22,671 nt of DNA. Source: AP-15 sp036500965. GTDB lineage: Bacteria > Pseudomonadota > Alphaproteobacteria > ATCC43930 > CGMCC-115725. The notes under the pieces are model-generated. The model was given only the letters and a program-made list of their open reading frames with translations, was not told the DNA's origin and did no database searches. The position numbers and the translations under genes are program-made. The stretch lies in NCBI GenBank assembly GCA_036500965.1, contig DASYBC010000139.1, forward strand, positions 1 to 22,671, in the 5' to 3' direction. Below are positions 16,414-22,671 of the stretch, one piece after another (the stretch's first letter is position 1; each line of letters opens with the position of its first letter).

Positions 16414-17655
16414 TCAGCCGCGGCGCGCGAGGGTTTCCCGATCGTAGCCGGCGACCCGCTTGTAGCTGTCCGATATTGCCCTCAGCTCGTCGCCGCTGAT
16501 TACCCGGTCGATGTCGTCGAACGGCTTGTCGCCGGTGCGCAGATAGACCTCGCGCAGGATCGCGTCGGGCGGGTTGGTGCGGTTGGTCAGCACGACCCTG
16601 CTGGTTGCTTCGCGCCGCGCCTCTTCGTAGGCGCGCAATGCCGCAACCGGGTTCTCGATGTGCGACAAGCAGCCGGCCAGCGCCCGCGCGTCGAGGATCG
16701 CCTGCCCGGCGCCGTTCGAGCCGCGCGGCACCATCGGATGCGCCGCATCGCCGAGCAGGGTGACCCGGCCAAAGCTCCAGCGCGGCAACGGCTCCTGATC
16801 GACCATCGGAAATTCGAGGATCGCCTCGGCGGCGCAGATCATCGCCGGCACATCGAGCCAATCGAAGCGCCAATCCTTGAACGCGCCGAGGAAGTCGGCG
16901 AGCGCGCCCGGCCGGTTCCAGTCGCGCGTCTGGTGCCGCGGCGTCTCGATTTCGGCAACCCAATTGACCAGCTGCCTTCCGTCGCGGTCGATGTCGTTGC
17001 GGATCGGGTAGATCACCATCTTGCCGGTCGCCAGCCACCCGGCGCGCACCATGCTGGCGCCCGAGAGAAACCGAGGCCACGGCGTCACCCCGCGCCACAT
17101 GTTGCAGCCTGAATAAATGGGCTCGCCCTCGTCTGGGTAGAGCTGCTTGCGGACGACCGAATGGATGCCATCGCAGGCGATCGCAACCGTGCCGCGCTGC
17201 GCCGGCAGCGATCTGCCGGTCTCCGTGCTCTCGAAATAAACGGTGGCCTCGTTCTGGCCCTGGTCGAATGCGGTGCAGCGCCACCCGGTGAGCAGCCGGT
17301 CGGCGCCGGCGCGGCGGGTAAAAGCGTCGGCCATGACCTGCTGCAGATCGCCGCGATGGATCGAGAATTGCGGCCATTCATAGCCAGCCGCGCGGCCCAG
17401 CGGCTCGCGATAGATCAGCTGGCCGAACCGGTTGAAGAAACACGCCTTGGCGGTGCTGACCCCGACCCGCGCCAGCGCAGCTTCGAGGTCGAGCGCGGCC
17501 AGTTCGCGGGTCGCGTGCGGCAGGACGTTGATGCCGACCCCGATCGGCACGATCGCCGGCGCCGCCTCATAGACGCGGCACGGGACGCCGGCGCGATGCA
17601 AGGCTAGGCCGAGGGTCAGCCCGCCGATCCCGGCGCCGATGATGATCACATCCAT
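16414..17655 (-). CDS. FAD-dependent aromatic hydroxylase (salicylate / 3-hydroxybenzoate 6-hydroxylase type)
   Basis: A 413-residue single-component group A flavoprotein monooxygenase. The Rossmann motif GxGxxG is at residues 7-12 and ends its strand at Glu30, the ribose-binding acid. CDGIHS (about 161-166) is the family DG motif, and LLGDAAHPMVPRGSNGAGQAI (300-320) is the GD motif that holds the FAD phosphates. These enzymes hydroxylate aromatic acids with NAD(P)H and O2. Because a gentisate dioxygenase gene lies 30 bases upstream in the same operon, a gentisate-forming enzyme such as 3-hydroxybenzoate 6-hydroxylase is the best guess; salicylate 1-hydroxylase or 6-hydroxynicotinate 3-monooxygenase are alternatives. 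GGAGG precedes the ATG. Confidence 0.85.
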   Translation of the reverse strand: MDVIIIGAGIGGLTLGLALHRAGVPCRVYEAAPAIVPIGVGINVLPHATRELAALDLEAALARVGVSTAKACFFNRFGQLIYREPLGRAAGYEWPQFSIHRGDLQQVMADAFTRRAGADRLLTGWRCTAFDQGQNEATVYFESTETGRSLPAQRGTVAIACDGIHSVVRKQLYPDEGEPIYSGCNMWRGVTPWPRFLSGASMVRAGWLATGKMVIYPIRNDIDRDGRQLVNWVAEIETPRHQTRDWNRPGALADFLGAFKDWRFDWLDVPAMICAAEAILEFPMVDQEPLPRWSFGRVTLLGDAAHPMVPRGSNGAGQAILDARALAGCLSHIENPVAALRAYEEARREATSRVVLTNRTNPPDAILREVYLRTGDKPFDDIDRVISGDELRAISDSYKRVAGYDRETLARRG

Positions 17656-17685
17656 CGCGTGCCTCCGGCTGCGGCCGCGGTGCCG

Positions 17686-18738
17686 TCAGGCGTTGCCGCG
17701 CTGCTCGCGATAAAGGCCGAGCTTCTGCTGCACCGGCCGGTCGGAATAGCTGAACAGCACGGCTTCGTCCGTGGCGTGGTGGCTGACGGTCGCCCAGCTC
17801 GGCACGACAAAAATGTCGTGCGGCTCCCACGGCAAAACCTGATCGCCGACCCGGCTCTCGCCCGAGCCCTCGACCGCGACAAACACGGTGCCGTCGGTCG
17901 AGCGGTAGGGCCGGGTGGAGAAGCCCTGCGGCAACAGCTGGATGAACGCACCAATCGTCGGCATCGCGAAATCGCCGCTCGCCGGGTTGACGTAGCGTAA
18001 TTTATGGCCGTGGCAGGGGTCTGGATCCTCGTTGCGACTCAACACGTCGAGCGACTCGCGCGACCGGGCATAGGGATAGTTGAACACCGGCGAGGTCTTG
18101 ACCGTCGGCTGCCAATCGACCGGCACGAGGTTGTTGGCAAAGCGCGCGGCGTTGTCGCCCTCCGGCCGGGTGACGGCCTGCACATCAGATTCGCCCGGCT
18201 CGGCGAAGCTGGCATCGAGCAGCCGCACGATCGGGATGTCGAGCCCGTCGAGCCAGACCATCGGCTCTCGCGTCTCGTTGCCGTGATCGTGCCAGGTCCA
18301 GGACGGCGTGATGACGAAATCGCCGGGCCGCATCGTCGTGCGCTCGCCATCGACCGCGGTATAGGCGCCGTGGCCTTCAATGATAAAGCGCAGAGCCGAT
18401 TGGGTGTGGCGATGCGCCGGCGCCACCTCGCCCGGCAGGATCAGCTGCAGCCCGGCGAACAGCGAATGGGTGATCGAGGTCTGGCCCTTGAGCCCGGGGT
18501 TTTCCAAGATCAGCACCCGGCGCGTCGCCTCCTCGGCGCTGATCAGCCCGCCCGCCTGCATTAGATATGGCCGCACGTCACGATAGCGCCAGATTGCCGG
18601 CTGGCACGGCGTTACCGGCTGCGCGGTGACGAGCCCATGCAGCCGCTCCCACAAGGGCGCCAGATTGCTGGCGCCGATCTCTCGATAAAAGGCCTCCCGC
18701 TCAGGCGTGCGCGCGGCCGCGGCGGTCTCCGTTGCCAT
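17686..18738 (-). CDS. Gentisate 1,2-dioxygenase (bicupin)
   Basis: A 350-residue bicupin dioxygenase; family members are about 340-370 residues and convert gentisate to maleylpyruvate with Fe(II). The N-terminal cupin has PAHRHTQSALRFIIEGHGAYTAV, giving iron ligands His109 and His111 with His150 in SWTWHDHGNE. ILPGEVAPAHRH and PGDFVITPSWTWHDHG are specific hallmarks of gentisate/1-hydroxy-2-naphthoate dioxygenases. The second cupin (about 265-330) lacks an obvious full His set, as usual. The ATG at 18738 has GGGAGGA upstream; the 33 extra residues of the longer frame translate an intergenic repeat and are rejected. It is co-transcribed with the FAD hydroxylase 30 bases downstream. 1-Hydroxy-2-naphthoate as substrate cannot be excluded. 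Confidence 0.88.
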   Translation of the reverse strand: MATETAAAARTPEREAFYREIGASNLAPLWERLHGLVTAQPVTPCQPAIWRYRDVRPYLMQAGGLISAEEATRRVLILENPGLKGQTSITHSLFAGLQLILPGEVAPAHRHTQSALRFIIEGHGAYTAVDGERTTMRPGDFVITPSWTWHDHGNETREPMVWLDGLDIPIVRLLDASFAEPGESDVQAVTRPEGDNAARFANNLVPVDWQPTVKTSPVFNYPYARSRESLDVLSRNEDPDPCHGHKLRYVNPASGDFAMPTIGAFIQLLPQGFSTRPYRSTDGTVFVAVEGSGESRVGDQVLPWEPHDIFVVPSWATVSHHATDEAVLFSYSDRPVQQKLGLYREQRGNA

Positions 18739-18767
18739 GTTCCGATCCTCCCTGACTTTTCGCTCGC

Positions 18768-18825
18768 CGCCCTCACCTTCCCGCCGCGCGGGTCCCGCCC
18801 AGGGGCGGGGGTTGGGGTGAGGGGC
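18768..18825. repeat. Palindromic intergenic repeat, second copy of the CCTCACC family
   Basis: Arms GCCCTCACC (from 18768) and GGTGAGGGGC (to about 18825) enclose a GC-rich inner inverted repeat around CCCGCC and GGCGGG. It shares its outer arms with the element at 4420-4488. It fills the 125-base gap between the aldolase-family gene and the gentisate dioxygenase gene and may form an intercistronic hairpin. Confidence 0.6.
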
Positions 18826-18863
18826 TGCTGGGCGCAATCCGAAACAGCGCCGGCACCGCAGCT

Positions 18864-19796
18864 CTACTCCGCGGCCGCCCGCTGCCGGCGCTCACCCAAC
18901 GTAAAGCCGATCCGGGCGAGATCGGCGAGCAGCGCCGTCGATTGCGCCCGGTCGAGCGGCACCAGCGGCGGGCGCACCGCCGCCCAATCCGGATCGCCGT
19001 GGAAATGGGCGACGATCCGTTTCAAGGCGGGGACCGCCGGATAGGCCAGCACGGCCTGGCGCACGGCGGTAACCTCGGCCTGCAACGCCTCGGCGTGCGG
19101 GCCTTGCCAGTTGGCATAAAGCTTGGCGATGCCCGGCACGCTGATGTTGCCGGTCGAGGTGATGCAGCCGGCGCCCCCTTTGCGCAACGCGGCCAGCAGG
19201 AACCCCTCGGAGCCGGGGAAGACGGCGAACCCCGGATAGCGGTCGAGCAGGGCTTCGGTGTTGCTCCAATCGCCGGAGCTGTCCTTCAGTCCGACGACGG
19301 TCTGCGGGTAAGCCTTGATCAGGCGGCCGACCAGGTCGAGCGAGTAGCCGACGACGGCCACCGGCGGGATGTGATAAAGATACATCCTGAGCGCCGAAGA
19401 GCCGGCCTTGTCGATCACACCCGAAATAAAAGCGAAGATGCCGTCGTCGCTGACCGGCTTATAGTAGAAGGGCGGCAGCATCAAGACACCGCCGCAGCCG
19501 TGCCCGACCGCGTGCCGCACCAGGGTCGCGGCATCGCTCATCGCACAGGCGCCGGTGCCGGGCATCAGCTTTTCGGCCGGGATGCCGGCGGCGACCAAAT
19601 GGTCGAGCAGGCTCATGCGCTCTGCCGGCGACATCGAATTGGCTTCGCTGGTCGTGCCAAAGATCGCGAGCCCGCCTGCCCCCTGATCGAGCAGAAAGCG
19701 GCAATAGGCGGTGAACCGCCCGGCATCGGGCTCGCCCGCCGGCGTGAACGGGGTCAAGACGGGGACGAGCACCCCGTGGAACGGCTGTGCGGTCAT
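18864..19796 (-). CDS. DapA / N-acetylneuraminate lyase-family aldolase or dehydratase
   Basis: A 310-residue (beta/alpha)8-barrel class I aldolase-family protein. The Schiff-base lysine is Lys171 in VVGLKDSSGDW, and the catalytic tyrosine is Tyr141 in RMYLYHIP. The substrate carboxylate motif is FGTTSEANSMS (about residues 46-56), slightly different from the GTTGE of true DapA. The position next to gentisate genes points to a catabolic pyruvate-forming aldolase or hydratase-aldolase (as in NahE-type enzymes) rather than lysine biosynthesis, but the substrate is unknown. The ATG at 19796 has GGAG 7 bases ahead; the longer frame starts with TTG and is not used. It precedes gentisate dioxygenase by 125 bases on the same strand. 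Confidence 0.85.
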   Translation of the reverse strand: MTAQPFHGVLVPVLTPFTPAGEPDAGRFTAYCRFLLDQGAGGLAIFGTTSEANSMSPAERMSLLDHLVAAGIPAEKLMPGTGACAMSDAATLVRHAVGHGCGGVLMLPPFYYKPVSDDGIFAFISGVIDKAGSSALRMYLYHIPPVAVVGYSLDLVGRLIKAYPQTVVGLKDSSGDWSNTEALLDRYPGFAVFPGSEGFLLAALRKGGAGCITSTGNISVPGIAKLYANWQGPHAEALQAEVTAVRQAVLAYPAVPALKRIVAHFHGDPDWAAVRPPLVPLDRAQSTALLADLARIGFTLGERRQRAAAE

Positions 19797-20439
19797 CCTG
19801 CGGCTCCTTTCGGCCAAGTTTTATCCATCGCCGCAATAAGCGACGCCGCCGCCGTTACCGTCAAGCCAAGAGCACGCGCCGAATTTGGCGTTTTTAGCCG
19901 AGGGCGCCGCGGGCTGCTGTGCCGGGGCGCGGGTCGAGGCCAGGGAACGGCCGCGGGCGGTCGAACACGGGGACGGAATTGAACGGCTCAGATCGAGGCG
20001 AAAAGCTTTTGGGCAGCAAAATCCTGATCCTTGCGCCACCTCGCGGGCAGCGCGTGCAACAACTTGCGCATCAAGGCGACGATCGCCTGCAGCCGGGTCT
20101 TGCCATGCCTCACCATCGACCGGGCCACCACCCGACCGGGCTTGTAGGCCGGCTCCCGGCGGGCGCTGGGATCCTCCCGGCGTCGCCGTTTCGGGCGGGG
20201 GGCTGATCTTCGAACCGGATCGCTCGCATCGCTGCCCTTGGCACGGGGCGGCCTCCCGGTCGGCTCCGATCATCGCCCAATCGAGCCGCCCGCGACATAC
20301 AAGCACCGGCGCGAAGAGAGCCGGCGCGCGGCATCACCGCGGTCCGGCACCTCTGGCTCGCATCGCTTTCTTCACACAGCTCCTGCGCCGGGGAAGCGAG
20401 AACAGAGAGGATTATCAGCTGGGGGCACGGTCCGGCCGC
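19797..20439. other. Gene-poor stretch between aldolase-family gene and MetE-like gene
   Basis: In 643 bases no intact gene is supported. The minus strand carries the decayed end of an IS110-type transposase (19988-20131, perhaps traces up to about 20340). The open frames here have arginine/proline-rich compositions typical of non-coding GC-rich DNA. A short CGCC-GAATTT-GGCG stem followed by TTTTT lies near 19880-19900 and could be a weak plus-strand terminator. No insertion-sequence ends or target duplications were recognised. Confidence 0.6.
19988..20131 (-). pseudogene. C-terminal remnant of an IS110-family transposase
   Basis: Translation of the minus strand gives about 47 residues ending in a stop at 19988. 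They include VRHGKTRLQAIVALMRKLLH and KDQDFAAQKLF. This matches the C-terminal end of IS110/IS116/IS902 transposases (typically ...ARGKTxxQAxVAxMRKLLH...). No start codon or catalytic DEDD/serine region precedes it; a little upstream, in another frame, RRCLYVAG near 20300 resembles the preceding RRALYMAA block, suggesting frameshift and internal loss. It separates the MetE-like pair from the gentisate genes and marks past insertion activity. Confidence 0.6.
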
Positions 20440-21594
20440 TTAGGCTCTGCCCCACAGGATTTTGGTTGCCCGGCGCGCACCTTCGGCCAAGGTGGCGAGC
20501 TTCGCCCAGCAGATCGACGGGTGGCCGACCCGCGTGCCGAGCCCGCAATCGGTGCCGGCCAGCACATTTTCGCGACCGACCAGCCGGGCATAGCGGACGA
20601 GCCGCTCGGCAATGAGGTCGGGATGCTCGATAAAATCGGTGCAATGGCCGACGACGCCGGGGATCAGGGTCGCGCCCTCAGGCAATTTTACGCCTTCAAA
20701 GACCCGCCATTCGTGCTCGTGGCAGGGGTTCGAGGCTTCGATCGAAAAGCTCCCGGCACTGACCCGAAAGATCAGGTCGATGATGTCGGCGAGCGGGATA
20801 TCGTCGTGATGCGGGCCGTGATGGCTGCCCCAGCAGACATGCAGCCGGATTTTGTCCTTCGGAATGCCGGCGAGCGCGTGGTTCAGCGCGTCGACCCGCA
20901 GCGCCGCATATTTGCGATAGTTCGGCAAGGTGATGTCGGGCAGGCAGTTCCAGCCATCGGGCAGGTCCGGGTCGTCGATCTGCAGCAGAAAGCCGGCATC
21001 GACGATCGCCTGGTATTCCTCACGCATGATCTCGGCGATCGCGAACAGGAACTCCTCGTCGCTCTTGTAGTATTCGTTCAGCATCCAATGCTCGATCGTG
21101 CCCGGGGTGTTGGCGGGCAGAAAGGCCGCAGCAATGTCGACCCCGGTCAGCGCCGCCTTCAAATTGGCGAGATCGCGGGCAAGGTCGGCTTGGCCGACAT
21201 AGCGCAGCTTGTCGGTGCACACCGGCATGGTCGGCGGCCCGACCGGCCGGGCGCGCGGGTTGGCGGCGAAGTAATCGGCGAATTTGGTCTCGTCGCGCGC
21301 GGTGATGCTGAGCCGCCGCGGGCCGGAAGACGGCCGCTCCTCGTAGCCGGCGATGCGCCAGCGCACATAGTCGGTGAAATTGGTCTTTGACAGCTCGCCG
21401 TCATTGACGATGTCGATGCCGCTTTCGGCCTGGCGGTGCACGACCTCCGCCACCGCCGATTTCAGCCGCTGCTCGAAAGCCTCGGCATTGACGGGCGTGC
21501 CGTTTGCCTTGGCGATGACCATGTCGCGGAGGTCCGGCGGACGCGGCAATGAGCCGGCATGCGTCGTCAGAATGCGATCGGAGCTGTAGAGCAT
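20440..21594 (-). CDS. Cobalamin-independent methionine synthase (MetE C-terminal domain)-like methyltransferase family protein, copy 1
   Basis: A 384-residue protein with the UROD/MetE-like barrel. The MetE zinc ligands are recognisable: His252 and Cys254 (LHVCWGSHHG), Glu286 (SIEASN) and Cys350 (GTDCGLG). The N-terminus ILTTHAGSLPRP is typical of the MetE C-terminal domain and of short archaeal-type or catabolic homologues. The N-terminal folate-binding half of full MetE is missing. It could move a methyl or alkyl group to or from a thiol, as in methionine synthase or coenzyme-M transferase relatives; the substrate is unknown. ATG 21594 follows GGGAGAA; the longer frame upstream is antisense/out-of-frame shadow of its neighbour. 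It lies 14 bases after copy 2, in one operon. Confidence 0.85.
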   Translation of the reverse strand: MLYSSDRILTTHAGSLPRPPDLRDMVIAKANGTPVNAEAFEQRLKSAVAEVVHRQAESGIDIVNDGELSKTNFTDYVRWRIAGYEERPSSGPRRLSITARDETKFADYFAANPRARPVGPPTMPVCTDKLRYVGQADLARDLANLKAALTGVDIAAAFLPANTPGTIEHWMLNEYYKSDEEFLFAIAEIMREEYQAIVDAGFLLQIDDPDLPDGWNCLPDITLPNYRKYAALRVDALNHALAGIPKDKIRLHVCWGSHHGPHHDDIPLADIIDLIFRVSAGSFSIEASNPCHEHEWRVFEGVKLPEGATLIPGVVGHCTDFIEHPDLIAERLVRYARLVGRENVLAGTDCGLGTRVGHPSICWAKLATLAEGARRATKILWGRA

Positions 21595-21608
21595 CGGCTT
21601 TCTCCCGT

Positions 21609-22671
21609 TCAGCGCCACAACTGTTTGCTGGCCAGCGCCGCACCCTGAGCCAACGCTTCGAGCTTGGCCCAGGCGATCTGCGGATGGACGCGACCGCCGA
21701 GCCCGCAATCGGTCGAGGCGATGACCCGCTCGCGGCCGACCAGGTTGGCAAAGCGCAGGATGCGGTCGGCGACCAGCTCGGGGTGCTCGACGACATTGGT
21801 GGCGTGGCTGACCACACCTGGAAGGATCAGCCTGTCGTCGGGCAATTTGACCTCCTGCCAGACCCTCCATTCGTGCTCGTGGCGGACATTGCCGGCCTCG
21901 AAGCTGTAGGCCTGCGCACGCACCTTGAGGACGAGATCGATCACATCCTTCATCGCAATGTCGTTGGTATGCGCGCCGTGCCAGCTGCCCCAGCAGAAAT
22001 GGTGGCGCACCCGCTCTTCGGGGATGCCGGCAAGCGCATGGTTCAGGGCGTTGATGCGCATTTCGAGCGTGCGGCGATACTCCGCAACAGTCGGCTCCGG
22101 CCTGATCATGTCCCATGACGTCGCGACGCCCGGATCGTCGATCTGGAGAATGAACCCCGCGTCGGTGACGGCGCGATATTCTTCGCGCAGCGCCTCCGCG
22201 AGCGCGAACACGAATTTCTCGTCGTCGCGGTAGTATTCGTCGAAGATGTGATGGTCGAGCCAGCCCGGCGCGAATACGCAGATGAAGGCTTCGCCGTCGT
22301 GGCCGCCGGCCTTCAGCGCCTGCTTGAAAACATCGACCTCGCGCCGGATCGCATCGGTAGCGCGGCCTTTGATCGGGCCGGTCACGACCATCTTGGTCTT
22401 TGGCGCGAACCGCGGCTCTTCGCCGGGGACGCAGAACATCGTGCCCACGCGGTCCATGTCGGCATAGAGCTTCGGGAACGTGTCGCGCTCGCGGGCATCC
22501 TCCCGTCCCGACCCCCGCTCGCCCGGATGCAGCGCGCGCGTCGTGACGCCACCGAACTGCTGCGCGTAGTAGATGAAATTGCGTCCGTTCCAGAACTCGC
22601 CGTCGCCGACGCAGGAGATGCCGAGTTCGACCTGCTTGCGGACCACGTCGGCGACATGCCGGGTCAGGACC
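21609..22671 (-). CDS. Cobalamin-independent methionine synthase-like methyltransferase family protein, copy 2 (5' end outside window)
   Basis: The frame remains open to the window edge, so the N-terminus is missing. The visible part (about 353 residues) keeps the zinc-site pattern of its neighbour: HHFCWGSWHGAH, YSFEAGN and STDCGLGGRVHP. It shares with copy 1 the blocks GFILQIDDP, INALNHALAGIP, HEHEWRVW and LILPGVVSHATN, but the first half has clearly diverged (a GRNFIYYAQQFGGVT segment and an extra acidic/arginine-rich stretch), so the two are ancient paralogues rather than a recent duplication. They probably form a hetero-oligomer or act on related substrates, which is inference. The stop is 14 bases before copy 1. 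Confidence 0.82.
   Translation of the reverse strand, partial: VLTRHVADVVRKQVELGISCVGDGEFWNGRNFIYYAQQFGGVTTRALHPGERGSGREDARERDTFPKLYADMDRVGTMFCVPGEEPRFAPKTKMVVTGPIKGRATDAIRREVDVFKQALKAGGHDGEAFICVFAPGWLDHHIFDEYYRDDEKFVFALAEALREEYRAVTDAGFILQIDDPGVATSWDMIRPEPTVAEYRRTLEMRINALNHALAGIPEERVRHHFCWGSWHGAHTNDIAMKDVIDLVLKVRAQAYSFEAGNVRHEHEWRVWQEVKLPDDRLILPGVVSHATNVVEHPELVADRILRFANLVGRERVIASTDCGLGGRVHPQIAWAKLEALAQGAALASKQLWR

Noticed and set aside
18739..18837. 33-residue extension of gentisate dioxygenase
   Set aside because: It translates the intergenic palindromic repeat; the ATG at 18738 has a strong ribosome-binding site.
19885..21390. 501-residue plus-strand frame
   Set aside because: Its composition is that of a shadow frame, and most of it is antisense to the MetE-like gene.

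Overview
The window is GC-rich, densely coding DNA and looks like an alphaproteobacterial chromosome. The evidence is a standalone CinA N-terminal-domain protein, a DUF29 protein, a heat-shock promoter of the alphaproteobacterial type before dnaK, and palindromic intergenic repeats of a kind common in that class. The continuous order hrcA-grpE-dnaK-dnaJ would fit Rhodospirillales/Acetobacteraceae-like lineages, but I cannot fix the genus.

Left part (1-8063), accessory and catabolic. An open reading frame at the left edge joins the start of a secreted alpha/beta-hydrolase to the C-terminal half of an MFS transporter. It converges on two tandem, about 85% identical carboxymuconolactone-decarboxylase-family genes (minus strand). 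Divergent from these is a plus-strand cluster: an HpaB-type flavin hydroxylase, a single-domain VOC extradiol dioxygenase, a Rieske dioxygenase beta then alpha subunit, a translationally coupled 68-residue protein of unknown family, and an acyl-CoA-dehydrogenase-fold (HsaA/DszC-like) flavin monooxygenase. Together they look like a pathway that hydroxylates an aromatic compound and cleaves its ring. No ferredoxin, ferredoxin reductase, flavin reductase or regulator is encoded here.

Central part (8151-16347), housekeeping. It holds tRNA-Leu(UAA) directly downstream of a CinA-N/MoaB-like gene (minus), then plus-strand methionine aminopeptidase, a convergent DUF29 gene, a small exported protein, and the chaperone block hrcA, grpE, dnaK, dnaJ. 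A candidate RpoH-type promoter overlaps the grpE stop codon and would let dnaK be transcribed apart from hrcA-grpE. A 13-bp hairpin lies between dnaK and dnaJ.

Right part (16414-22671), a second catabolic region, all minus strand. In transcription order it has two MetE-like zinc methyltransferase-family genes (the first cut by the window edge), a 643-base non-coding stretch with the decayed end of an IS110-type transposase, a DapA/aldolase-family gene, a gentisate 1,2-dioxygenase, and a salicylate/3-hydroxybenzoate-hydroxylase-type FAD monooxygenase. The last two suggest formation and cleavage of gentisate, but the following maleylpyruvate isomerase and hydrolase are not in the window.

The items most worth a second look are the hydrolase/MFS chimera, the unknown 68-residue protein in the Rieske operon, the unusual His spacing in the Rieske alpha subunit, and the MetE-like gene pair.
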